DNA from: Sphingomonadaceae bacterium
Lineage (GTDB): Bacteria > Pseudomonadota > Alphaproteobacteria > Sphingomonadales > Sphingomonadaceae
NCBI GenBank assembly: GCA_947476735.1
Contig: CANJRZ010000002.1
Location: 1-64,000, forward strand
Length of the DNA: 64,000 nucleotides
Direction of reading: 5' to 3'
The notes below the pieces were generated by a model. That model ran no database searches. It worked only from the letters and a program-made list of their open reading frames with translations, and had not been told where the DNA came from. Below are positions 9,441 through 16,726 of this stretch, one piece after another. Both the position numbers and the translations under genes were made by a program. Each line of letters opens with the position of its first letter. The first letter of the stretch is position 1.

Positions 9441-10364
9441 GTGGCCAAGACCACCGACAAACTGTCGCCTGCAGACATCATCACCAACACCATCATCGAC
9501 AAGCTCGAGTCCGGCGTGCGCCCATGGGTCAAGCCATGGCGCCCGGGCCTCGGCGGTCGTCCGCTGCGCGCGACCGGCGACCCGTACAAGGGCATCAACT
9601 GCTTCTGGCTGTGGCTCTGCGCCGAGGGCGCCGGCTACAACTCGCGCACCTGGATGACGTACAAGCAGGCGCAGGCACTTGGCGGCCAGGTCCGCGAGGG
9701 CGAACGCTCGCAGATCGCCATCTTTTACAAATCCTACAGCAAGACCGTGGAATCGCCCGTCACCGGTGACAGCTCGGACGAGATGCGCCGTGTGTTGCGC
9801 TCCTACGCAGTGTTCAATTGCGACCAAATCGACGGGCTCTCGGGCGACTTCTATCCGAGTCCCGTCAGCGCGGTGCCGCCCGCCGACGAACTGCCCGATC
9901 GCGCGCAGCGCTTCATCGATGCTTTGCCGGCCACGGTCCACATACGCGGCGATCGCGCCTTCTACGATCGTATCGCGGACAGCATCACGATGCCGCCGGT
10001 CGAGCTGTTTTCTACCCGCGCCTTTTTCGCTTCCACGCTGGCGCACGAGGCAGGTCATTGGAGCGGCCATCCCGACCGGCTCGACCGGGAGTTCGGCAAG
10101 CGGTTCGGCGATGACGCCTACGCTTTCGAGGAACTCTGTGCGGAGATGACTTCCGCGCTGATCGGTGCCGATCTCGGCCTGCCCACCTCGCACATCGACG
10201 ATCATGCAGCTTACATCGGCTCGTGGTTGAAGGTGCTGCGCAAGGATTCTCGCGCCATCATGACCGCAGCCGCCAAAGCGGAAGCTGCGGCCGGATACCT
10301 GCTGCGCGCGACAGGCCTCGCCGCCTCGGAGGAACCCGAGGAACAGATCCGTGAAGCGGCATGA
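9441..10364 (+). CDS. ardC: ArdC-family anti-restriction protein
   Basis: A 307-residue protein of the ArdC family. The N-terminal ssDNA-binding domain is recognisable from IITNTIIDKLESGVRPWVKPW and the GRPLRATGDPYKGIN / FWLWL segment. The C-terminal metallopeptidase-like domain carries HEAGH at 202-206 followed by the acidic segment FEELCAEMTSALI. ArdC homologues bind incoming single-stranded DNA and protect it from restriction enzymes (family knowledge). The start is GTG at 9441 with AGGAGA eight bases upstream; no in-frame ATG is better placed. It is transcribed separately from the ParB-like gene, behind a strong terminator. Confidence 0.9.
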   Translation: MAKTTDKLSPADIITNTIIDKLESGVRPWVKPWRPGLGGRPLRATGDPYKGINCFWLWLCAEGAGYNSRTWMTYKQAQALGGQVREGERSQIAIFYKSYSKTVESPVTGDSSDEMRRVLRSYAVFNCDQIDGLSGDFYPSPVSAVPPADELPDRAQRFIDALPATVHIRGDRAFYDRIADSITMPPVELFSTRAFFASTLAHEAGHWSGHPDRLDREFGKRFGDDAYAFEELCAEMTSALIGADLGLPTSHIDDHAAYIGSWLKVLRKDSRAIMTAAAKAEAAAGYLLRATGLAASEEPEEQIREAA

Positions 10365-10514
10365 TCGGTCAGGCCGCCCGCCCCGACCTCGGCGCTTACC
10401 GGCGCTTCGTCGTGGCGCATTCCCATCCTGGCCCAGCCATGGGCGCTGCCTGCCGGTGCGTTCCGCGATAGCGCCGGGCCGATTTGAACGACTTTCCAAT
10501 GTCAGGAGATAACA

Positions 10515-10973
10515 ATGGTCGACCGTGTAGCAGCAACGATTACGATAGGAGGCACCCTCCCCTCCTCCCTTCTCGAAGCCTTCGTCGGACTCGTCGAGGA
10601 TGAGGCGCTAGCGCCCGAATGGGACGGCGACCCCTTCATCATCGCGGACCTCCCCGCAGATGGACCGCTCATGCTGATGGCGAGCGAGGTCGCGTGGGGC
10701 GAATTCAGGGAACTCGAAAGCTTCTGTGTCGAGCATCACCTGCCCTTCGCGCGCTGGCACCAGTCCAATTGCGGTTCCTGGGGTGCCGAACGGGCTGTTT
10801 TCATGGGCGAGGGCGGGGTGCGGCTCTACGCGGCGACCGACGATGATACCGTGGTGATCGACCGTGAAACCGTCGTTAGGCTGGGCTCGGCCGACGCGAT
10901 CGTCGAATATCTCGACATCGCTGATGCCGTCCCGCCCCGCTTCCAGGTCGTACCCGGTCGCGCAGCGTCCTAG
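10515..10973 (+). CDS. Hypothetical protein, 152 residues
   Basis: No family recognised. The protein is acidic, with a hydrophobic beginning (ATITIGGTLPSSLLEAFVGLV), a central aromatic stretch (FARWHQSNCGSWGAERAVF) and a possible nucleotide- or ligand-binding alpha/beta character. No signal peptide or membrane segment is evident. AGGAGATAAC directly before the ATG supports the start. It opens a run of unknown genes after ardC that continues to 19114; each has its own ribosome binding site, which argues that they are real genes. Confidence 0.7.
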   Translation: MVDRVAATITIGGTLPSSLLEAFVGLVEDEALAPEWDGDPFIIADLPADGPLMLMASEVAWGEFRELESFCVEHHLPFARWHQSNCGSWGAERAVFMGEGGVRLYAATDDDTVVIDRETVVRLGSADAIVEYLDIADAVPPRFQVVPGRAAS

Positions 10974-11005
10974 CCGGCTGCTGGTCGGCCATCCGATGCC
11001 CGAGG

Positions 11006-11034
11006 GAGGAGAGGGAGCCTTCGGCCTTTGTGAG
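11006..11034 (+). repeat. G-rich leader repeat, copy 5, with hairpin
   Basis: GAGGAGAGGGAGCCTTCGGC followed by CTTTGTGAGC, 59 bases before the start at 11065. It is identical to copy 2 over the first 20 bases. The TTTGTG downstream also occurs in copy 3. Confidence 0.75.
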
Positions 11035-11064
11035 CGCGCCCCGGCGCTCCGGAGGGTTTTTCCC

Positions 11065-11700
11065 ATGTTCTACGACACGCTCTACCGCCACAATCAGGCG
11101 CTCTCGCCCGCAGGTCTCGAGTCCGTTCCCAACGCGCTGCATGCGCTCAACGCCGCAGTCGACGACTGCCGGCGCGCAGGCAAGTCGATCGGCGACGATG
11201 CTTCGATCCTTTTGCTGATCCGGAACCTAGCCGACGTCGCCGAGCGCACGGCACCCAGCACGAGCGAACTGCGTCGCCGCTGCCAAATGGATCGCTCGGA
11301 CGTCGAGGCGTCGCCGGCGCTGCTCGACATCGCCGGCAACACGGTCGGCGGCAATTATCCCGCCAAGCGCACCTTCCACTATCAGGCGCGCCGTGCGCTC
11401 GCCCGTCTCGCTGAGGCGATCGGGCTCGATCCGGACGACGCGCGGATCAACACCGACATGGGTCGCGACGATGACGACGGCACCACCGAGTTGCGGCACG
11501 TGGACCTTCATATCCGCGTCGTGCCGCGCAGCTTCCTCCCCGACAGCGAGATCACTTTCAATTGCTGCCGGAACGGCGAACCCGCTGGACAGGTCCACCG
11601 GGCGCCGATCGCCGAGCTGCTGGACGCCCTGGCGTTCCAGCGTCGGCTCACCGCCACGATCGGCGACGTAGGCGCTCCCCGCCTCGCCGCCGCTGCCTGA
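11065..11700 (+). CDS. Hypothetical protein, 211 residues
   Basis: No family recognised. I chose ATG 11065 because GGAGGG lies nine bases upstream; an open frame extends further left but overlaps the previous gene and carries the leader repeat. The protein is mostly helical by composition in its first half (SIGDDASILLLIRNLADVAERT), with FHYQARRALARLAEAIGL in the middle. It ends with a block (PRSFLPDSEITFNCCRNGEP then FQRRLTATIGDVGAPRLAAAA) that reappears in degraded form at 12267-12444. No membrane segments. Confidence 0.7.
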   Translation: MFYDTLYRHNQALSPAGLESVPNALHALNAAVDDCRRAGKSIGDDASILLLIRNLADVAERTAPSTSELRRRCQMDRSDVEASPALLDIAGNTVGGNYPAKRTFHYQARRALARLAEAIGLDPDDARINTDMGRDDDDGTTELRHVDLHIRVVPRSFLPDSEITFNCCRNGEPAGQVHRAPIAELLDALAFQRRLTATIGDVGAPRLAAAA

Positions 11701-11728
11701 TCCCCCCGCATACGCTGGAGACGCCATC

Positions 11729-12259
11729 ATGGCCGATTATTATTCGCAATGCGTCGTATCGCCGACGCTACCGCTCGCCGATGTCACGACGGCCGAGCAG
11801 CTCATTCTCCGCAACATATTCGACTCCGAGGTCGACGGAGACGAACTCTACCTGTTCTCCGAAATCGGACGGCACACCATGATCGATCTCGAACTGCCCG
11901 ACATGCTGGCTGCACTGGCTGGGACGGGCGTCGCCTCGGCTGCCACGCGACTGCTCAGCAAGGCTGTCGCGGAATCTCCCGAGGGCGAGGGCTCCGCCGA
12001 AATCGAACTCGACGACGAGTGGATCGAGATTCTTCAGGAAATCGTCCGGCGGTCAAACGCACTGACGTTCGTCGCGATCGAGACCGGCTTCAACTGTTCA
12101 AAGATGCGCTCGGACGGTTTTGGCGGCGCGGCGATCGTCATCACGGCGGACACCGTCGACACCATGTCGACCAGCCAGTTCATCGACGAGACCCTGGCAT
12201 GGCGACTGGGGACAACCAACCGCTCGTCACCGCCCGAGGGAGGGGTATCCGCTCCCTGA
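11729..12259 (+). CDS. Hypothetical protein, 176 residues
   Basis: No family recognised. An acidic protein (SAEIELDDEWIEILQEIVRR around 113-132) with a CTGGAG site seven bases before the ATG. The last ten or so residues (SSPPEGGVSAP) are encoded by what looks like the remnant of a leader repeat, so the original stop may have been lost and the tail may be recent. It lies between the intact 211-residue gene and a degraded copy of that gene's 3' end. Confidence 0.6.
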   Translation: MADYYSQCVVSPTLPLADVTTAEQLILRNIFDSEVDGDELYLFSEIGRHTMIDLELPDMLAALAGTGVASAATRLLSKAVAESPEGEGSAEIELDDEWIEILQEIVRRSNALTFVAIETGFNCSKMRSDGFGGAAIVITADTVDTMSTSQFIDETLAWRLGTTNRSSPPEGGVSAP

Positions 12260-12444
12260 GCGCATCGCCGCGCAGCTTCCTTGCTGCCGGCGATACCACT
12301 TTTAACGGCTGCCGAGGCGGCGAACCGGTCGGGGTAGGTTCCCCCGTCGCCAGTCGCGGAGCCGCGGGACCCCTTGTGTTCCGGCACCGGCCTATCGCGA
12401 CGATCGGCGTCATCGCCGCTTCGCGCGTCGCCGCTGCCGCCTGA
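12232..12444 (+). pseudogene. Degraded partial duplicate of the gene at 11065-11700
   Basis: The sequence GCCGCGCAGCTTCCT at 12267-12281 is identical to 11523-11537. The frame then reads PRSFL, TFNGCRGGEPVG and finally RPIATIGVIAASRVAAAA, parallel to PRSFL, TFNCCRNGEPAG and RLTATIGDVGAPRLAAAA in the intact gene. Both copies end in the same way (GCTGCCTGATCCCC against GCCGCCTGATCCCC) just before the next gene. CCCGAGGGAGG at the left end, followed by CTGAGCGC, resembles the leader of the intact gene. The simplest reading is a duplicated leader-plus-gene with a large internal deletion. Confidence 0.65.
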
Positions 12445-12469
12445 TCCCCACAAACATCGGAGATAATTC

Positions 12470-13081
12470 ATGGGTTGGCTCTTCATGCGCGATATGGGCG
12501 GTCACGCTTCCCCGCGCTCCTATCTCGACAACCAGTTCACCTACACGCGCGATGATCACCGTCTCACGGTGCTGGCCTCGTCCATGGTTGGATCGACCTA
12601 TTACGCTGCGTGCGAGCGCCTCGAGACCAACAACGACCGGCAAGTCTTCGCCGTCGTGTGCCTGACCAAGCACAATCCCCGCGCTGCCGATGGCCACTCG
12701 TTTGGGTACAAGGACATGACCGAGCATATGGGGCCGTGCGAGAGCGATTGCCCGGCCGCGGTCCTGGACGAGCTGCCCGACACGGACAGCGAATATGCCA
12801 TGGCATGGCGCGCCCGCTGCCGCGCCAATCTGGTACGGCGCAAGCTGGAGCGGGCGAAGCCGAACCCCCGGCCCGGGCAGACTATCATTTTCGATGAGCC
12901 CATGCGGTTCAGCGACGGAAGCGACCGCACCCGCTTCGAGGTGGTCGCCAATCCGAACGGGAGGACTCCACTCTTCCGCGATCCGGAGAGCCGCGCGATC
13001 TGCCGCATTCCGGCATTCCGCAAGCGGAGCTATCGCATCGTCAACCCGGCGATCGTCCCGAAGGACGCGGCCAATGGCTGA
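12470..13081 (+). CDS. Hypothetical protein, 203 residues (upstream partner of the PP-loop gene)
   Basis: Family not firmly recognised; it resembles small plasmid and phage proteins of unknown function (a DUF6927-like assignment is possible but unchecked). It starts GWLFMRDMGG and contains VLASSMVGSTYYAACERL, FAVVCLTKHNPR and a DMTEHMGPCESDCP segment, whose two cysteines could bind metal. CGGAGATAA lies before the ATG. Its last eight bases overlap the start of the next gene (ATGGCTGA), implying translational coupling, so the two products probably act together (inference). Confidence 0.7.
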   Translation: MGWLFMRDMGGHASPRSYLDNQFTYTRDDHRLTVLASSMVGSTYYAACERLETNNDRQVFAVVCLTKHNPRAADGHSFGYKDMTEHMGPCESDCPAAVLDELPDTDSEYAMAWRARCRANLVRRKLERAKPNPRPGQTIIFDEPMRFSDGSDRTRFEVVANPNGRTPLFRDPESRAICRIPAFRKRSYRIVNPAIVPKDAANG

Positions 13082-14018
13082 CCGCCCGCCCGTTGTCGCG
13101 GCATGGGGTGCAGGCGTCGATTCCACCGCCATGATCGTCGAACTCGCCGAGCGCGGCGATCCGATTGACATGGTATTGTTCGCCGATCCCGGCGCCGAGA
13201 AGTCCCGGACCTACGACTACATCCCGCTGTTCCGGCGCTGGATGGCGGACCGCGGCATCGCCTCCGAGATTGTCCGCTACCAGCCTCGCAACTTCAAGCA
13301 CTGGCCGCCCTATGCGGGCATTGCCGAGAACATGCTCACGAACGCCACCCTGCCGTCAGTGGTCTTTGGTGGGGGGTCGTGTTCGCAAAAATGGAAGGCG
13401 GCCCCGCAGGATGCGTGGACCGCCAGATGGGAACCGGCACGCCGCTGCTGGGACGAAGGCGGCCGTGTCGTCAAGCTGATCGGCTATGACGCCTCGGCGC
13501 GCGATACGCAGCGATATCACCACGCCATCGGATGCGAAGATCCGCGGTATGATTATCGCTATCCTTTGCGGGAATGGGGCTGGTCGCGCCCGGAATGCGA
13601 GGCCCGCATCGCGCGTGCGGGTTTGCCCGTGCCGCCCAAGTCGAGCTGCTTCTTCTGCGGTAGCATCAAGCCCAACGAGGTGCTGGAGCTTTCGGCCGAG
13701 GAGCTGCGCGTCATCGTGCTGATGGAGGCTCGGGCCAAGCCGCGTCTCCGCAACGTCGCCGGCCTCTGGCGCAAGCCGGTGCTGGGCCATCGCGGTGCGA
13801 CGCCGCGCCCCGGCAGCATCACCGAGTTCATCCGGACGCGCGGTCTGCTTCCTCCGGCCGAGATCGACCATATCGTCGAGACCGCGCCGATCGCGCTGCT
13901 CGACTTCCAGGCGGCACAGGCCGCCCTCCCCGTCGACCAACGCGCCCCGATGGGTCGCTGGCTCGACGACTTCCACCGCGCGGCCGACGCGCTCGAACGG
14001 AGACCCACCCATGCCTAA
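13074..14018 (+). CDS. PP-loop / PAPS-reductase-like protein
   Basis: A 314-residue member of the adenine nucleotide alpha-hydrolase (PP-loop) superfamily related to phosphoadenosine-phosphosulfate reductases. The PP-loop is visible as GAGVDST at 12-18 in place of the canonical SGGxDS. Further features are GGGSCSQKWK with C103 and a PKSSCFFCGS motif with C192 and C195 that could bind a metal or an iron-sulfur cluster. PP-loop proteins adenylate substrates and also occur in DNA sulfur modification (DndC) and other defence or modification systems. No dnd genes are nearby, so the substrate is unknown. I chose the ATG that overlaps the preceding stop. The protein is intact. Confidence 0.75.
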   Translation: MADRPPVVAAWGAGVDSTAMIVELAERGDPIDMVLFADPGAEKSRTYDYIPLFRRWMADRGIASEIVRYQPRNFKHWPPYAGIAENMLTNATLPSVVFGGGSCSQKWKAAPQDAWTARWEPARRCWDEGGRVVKLIGYDASARDTQRYHHAIGCEDPRYDYRYPLREWGWSRPECEARIARAGLPVPPKSSCFFCGSIKPNEVLELSAEELRVIVLMEARAKPRLRNVAGLWRKPVLGHRGATPRPGSITEFIRTRGLLPPAEIDHIVETAPIALLDFQAAQAALPVDQRAPMGRWLDDFHRAADALERRPTHA

Positions 14019-14228
14019 CCCGATCATCAAGCAATTCGTCGTCGGAGGCGTCTCCAGCTTCCTCCACTCCGATCAATGCTGGCCCGCGCGCGCGGCCGAC
14101 GCAGCGGACGACTCAACGTCGCCGGCGATCCGCCTGCGCAACCGGCCAGGATCATCCTGGCGACGGCCGCCAAATACGCACCCAACCGTCAGCGCTGGAG
14201 CTCATTTGGTTGGCAAGTCATCGACTGA
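14011..14228 (+). CDS. Small gene, probably frameshifted
   Basis: The ATG at 14011 overlaps the end of the PP-loop gene and has a GGAGA site, giving MPNPIIKQFVVGGVSSFLHS and so on. That frame becomes arginine-rich and unlikely after about residue 35 and would end at 14271 inside the leader repeat. A neighbouring frame reads well from about 14110 (PARIILATAAKYAPNRQRW then SSFGWQVID) to a TGA at 14226. The two halves probably once formed a single protein of about 70 residues joined across a frameshift, which could be real or a sequencing error. No family recognised. Confidence 0.4.
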
Positions 14229-14243
14229 CGATCACCGCCTTCG

Positions 14244-14266
14244 GAGGGGAGGCAGCCTTCGGCGCC
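14244..14266 (+). repeat. G-rich leader repeat, copy 6, with hairpin
   Basis: GAGGGGAGGCAGCCTTCGGC then GCC, 61 bases before the start at 14305, followed by GTGAGC as in copy 5. Confidence 0.65.
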
Positions 14267-14304
14267 GGTGAGCCTGGAAGCTCGCCGACACGAAGGAGCC
14301 CAAC

Positions 14305-14616
14305 ATGCACAGCATTGCCGTCTATCTCGTCCAGCTCGCCTATGGCGGTCCTGAAGAGGGCGGTTGGTTTTACCAGACCGGCGAACTCTGCACGGATCCG
14401 GAGCTGACGGCCTTCGGCACCACCTTTGCCGATGGGCACGAAGCCCGGGCGAAAGCTATGTCGGACGAGGTTCAGGCCCACCTCGATCGCGACTGGAACA
14501 CCGGTGATCACGCGCGAGAGATCAGCAGCGTCCTTTCCGCCGGGCGCTTCGAGGCCCGCGTCCACGATGGCTGGCCCCCTCTCGCCTTCCTGGCAGAGCG
14601 TCCCTGCTACGAATGA
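14305..14616 (+). CDS. Hypothetical protein, 103 residues
   Basis: No family recognised. A small soluble protein beginning MHSIAVYLVQLAYGGPEEGG, with AKAMSDEVQAHLDRDW as a likely helix. AAGGAG lies seven bases before the ATG. It has its own leader repeat and is probably co-transcribed with the gene at 14669. Confidence 0.65.
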   Translation: MHSIAVYLVQLAYGGPEEGGWFYQTGELCTDPELTAFGTTFADGHEARAKAMSDEVQAHLDRDWNTGDHAREISSVLSAGRFEARVHDGWPPLAFLAERPCYE

Positions 14617-14668
14617 CCCGGACCCGTTCGGGTTGCTCGATATCGCCAACTTTCAGGAGTCCGGTCCC

Positions 14669-15154
14669 ATGAAAACCTTCACTGTTCACTGCGAATACCC
14701 TGCCCATTACCGTGCGGAAATCACGGTCGAGGCGGGGGATCTCGTCGGCGCCTGTCGTGCCGCGATCGATGCGTCACATAAGGCCGACGGGTGGAAGAGC
14801 CTCGATACGGAGCATCCTACCTACGTCACCGCAATCGCCGAAGGGACGGACATCGACCCTTGGCGCTGTCCCCCCGAGGGTGCTGATACCTCCGTTCTCC
14901 CCGTCCCTCGCCTGTTCACGGATGTGGCGGCCCTCGCGGGCTATGCGGCGACCCGGAGTGACGATCTGGTCGACCAGCTCCGCATCATGGTCGATGCCAT
15001 CGGCGCCGATGGCGGCCCACGGATCACCCCAGCGGCGATGGTACGCTTGCGCGCGACCGGGAAAGCCATTCTCGACGACATCGCAGCGTTCGGGTTGAGC
15101 CCCACTCCAAGCGCAACGCCAAGCGTGTTCTCGGATGTGCCCGACGTTACCTGA
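14669..15154 (+). CDS. Hypothetical protein, 161 residues
   Basis: No family recognised. The ATG was chosen because AGGAG lies ten bases upstream. The first half (MKTFTVHCEYPAHYRAEITV) looks like a small beta domain, followed by LVGACRAAIDASHKADGWKS. The second half has DLVDQLRIMVDAIGADGG and AAMVRLRATGKAILDDI, amphipathic helices. No signal peptide. It is followed by a structured intergenic element. Confidence 0.65.
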   Translation: MKTFTVHCEYPAHYRAEITVEAGDLVGACRAAIDASHKADGWKSLDTEHPTYVTAIAEGTDIDPWRCPPEGADTSVLPVPRLFTDVAALAGYAATRSDDLVDQLRIMVDAIGADGGPRITPAAMVRLRATGKAILDDIAAFGLSPTPSATPSVFSDVPDVT

Positions 15155-15211
15155 CGTCCGACAACCTTTCCGCCAGAGGATGCGGCATATGGGCGGCCGC
15201 GAGACACCCGC

Positions 15212-15276
15212 AACCGCAAAAATCCGGGCCGAGTTGCCGCTTCGCGGCTGCCCGCTCCACCCCGGTTTTTGCGGTT
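15212..15276. repeat. Nested inverted repeat, shared core with 19721-19747
   Basis: The outer arms AACCGCAAAAATCCGGG (15212-15228) and CCCCGGTTTTTGCGGTT (15260-15276) pair with one mismatch. An inner GCCGC-TTC-GCGGC hairpin sits at 15236-15248. The 27-base core at 15229-15255 is repeated identically at 19721-19747. It sits between the genes at 14669 and 15380 and could be a terminator, a regulatory RNA structure or a small repetitive element. Confidence 0.7.
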
Positions 15277-15379
15277 TCCCTCGGCTGCGCCTCGGTGCGG
15301 GCGCCTCTTATTCGGCCGCCCAGGAGATGCGCATCCGGCGGATAGGCCGCCGGCCCAGATCAGATGAAGGGCTTAACCC

Positions 15380-16330
15380 ATGACCACTTCCCTTGCCGCA
15401 GCACTTTCCGCACTGGAGCTTGGACACCTCGAACCACGCGCCGAAGATATCTCTGGGATGGCCCCTCCCCCGTCCGAAGCCCTTGAGCAGACCACCACCG
15501 CTATCTGGAGCGATTTGTTCGCAACCCTCCAGAATACGTCGCTCGAGCGTGACATCGAGGAGATGGGCTGGGGTCTCGTCAACCTCTTCCACCGTGCCGC
15601 GGCCAAGAAGCACGCGACGATCGACCGTCTCACCGATGAGATCAGGCTGCTGATTGCCGAGCAGGATGGTTCGGAGATCAACACCTCCAACCTCGAGGAG
15701 AAAATCGACCTCGCCAAGAAGATCGAGGAAGCCGCCTCTTGCTACGAGCTGATGCGCGACACCGCAGCCGCGCACTATATCCGCGAAACGGGCCGCTCCT
15801 GGATACCATCGACCGGCAACCGCATCTCGCTGGGAGTCACGTCCGCAATCGTCGATGGGCGAGCATTCCTCCGCGCTCGTCGCGAGCGGATCCGCGACGC
15901 GAATACAGCACAGGGTACGCCGGTCGTGTTCGCAGGCGGAAGGCTGACCTTCCGGACCGACGAGGACATGAAGGCGTTCGGCGACAATCTGCTGCGCACC
16001 CTGAATGCGGTCCGGGAGCGTGTCGGGGACATGTATCTCGTCCATGGCGGCGACATGAAGGGGATCGAGCGCATCGCCGCCTCCTGGGCCGAGCAGCACG
16101 GCATCCAGCAGGTCCGCTTCGGTCTCGATCGCAAGCTTGGGGACCGCGCTGGCTTCCGTCGCAACGAGCAGATGCTCTCGCTGAAGCCGCGCTACGTCAT
16201 CGCCTTCCAGGGCAACGGCGTGACCGAGCGTCTGGTGATCGATGCGAAGAAGGCGGGCATCCGGGTGGTCGATCGTCGCGGCCTATTGGGTACGCCCCCC
16301 GCTGCCCAGAACGACCGCAAGGTCGCCTGA
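15380..16330 (+). CDS. SLOG-family protein (DUF2493 / YspA-like)
   Basis: A 316-residue protein. The C-terminal half is a DUF2493 (YspA, cpYpsA-related) SLOG domain: YLVHGGDMKGIERIAASWAE near 211-230, GLDRKLGDRAGFRRNEQML, YVIAFQGNGVTERLVIDAKK and a final GIRVVDRRG. These correspond to the GGA.GAD / RN..M / pattern of the fold, which binds nucleotide-derived ligands. SLOG proteins are often linked to conflict systems and nucleotide signalling (family knowledge). The N-terminal half is helical with an unknown role (LEEKIDLAKKIEEAASCYEL). A palindrome follows the stop. No enzyme activity can be assigned. Confidence 0.8.
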   Translation: MTTSLAAALSALELGHLEPRAEDISGMAPPPSEALEQTTTAIWSDLFATLQNTSLERDIEEMGWGLVNLFHRAAAKKHATIDRLTDEIRLLIAEQDGSEINTSNLEEKIDLAKKIEEAASCYELMRDTAAAHYIRETGRSWIPSTGNRISLGVTSAIVDGRAFLRARRERIRDANTAQGTPVVFAGGRLTFRTDEDMKAFGDNLLRTLNAVRERVGDMYLVHGGDMKGIERIAASWAEQHGIQQVRFGLDRKLGDRAGFRRNEQMLSLKPRYVIAFQGNGVTERLVIDAKKAGIRVVDRRGLLGTPPAAQNDRKVA

Positions 16331-16342
16331 GCTTACGGCTCG

Positions 16343-16362
16343 GCCGCTGGCATGCCAGCGGC
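16343..16362. terminator. 20-base perfect palindrome after the SLOG gene
   Basis: GCCGCTGGCATGCCAGCGGC is fully self-complementary and lies 13 bases after the stop at 16330. No clear U-run follows (CCTTCGCCGTTTG), so it may be a weak terminator or a protein-binding site. Confidence 0.5.
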
Positions 16363-16438
16363 CCTTCGCCGTTTGCGGCTTCGCCGCCGCCCGCGCCGAT
16401 GCGGCGCATCAACCATCAAACCGCCAAGGAGCGCCGCC

Positions 16439-16669
16439 ATGTCTCGCCCCAATCCGTTCCAGACCGCCGCCCATTGCTGGCGCTTCGCGCTGCGCCGCGC
16501 TTCGGAAGACGGCGATACTTTCCATGTGGTGATGACGGACAATCCCGCCGCTCCGCGTGCGGTCCTGTCCGACCGCGAGCTGTTCGCTCGCGAGGATCTC
16601 GCACCCGAAGACATCGAGGCGTCGTGCGACCCGTTCCTCCCCAGCATCGTCAGCGCTCGCGAGAGGTGA
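16439..16669 (+). CDS. Hypothetical protein, 76 residues
   Basis: A small protein starting MSRPNPFQTAAHCWRFALRR with AAGGAG before the ATG. It contains DTFHVVMTDNPAAPRAVLSD and an acidic C-terminal half. No family recognised. The open frame extends 29 codons further upstream, but without a ribosome binding site and into the palindrome. Confidence 0.55.
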   Translation: MSRPNPFQTAAHCWRFALRRASEDGDTFHVVMTDNPAAPRAVLSDRELFAREDLAPEDIEASCDPFLPSIVSARER

Positions 16670-16726
16670 GGAGGCTTTTCGTGGACTTGAGCGGTCCGAT
16701 TTCCGGTCCACCCCGGAGCCACCATC

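Noticed and set aside
9426-10499. 357-codon minus-strand frame opposite ardC
   Set aside because: Shadow of the ArdC gene, which has clear domain motifs.
12795-13073. N-terminal extension of the PP-loop protein by 93 codons
   Set aside because: It overlaps the 203-residue gene in another frame and is Ser/Arg-rich; the ATG at 13074 overlaps the preceding stop and leads straight into the PP-loop.
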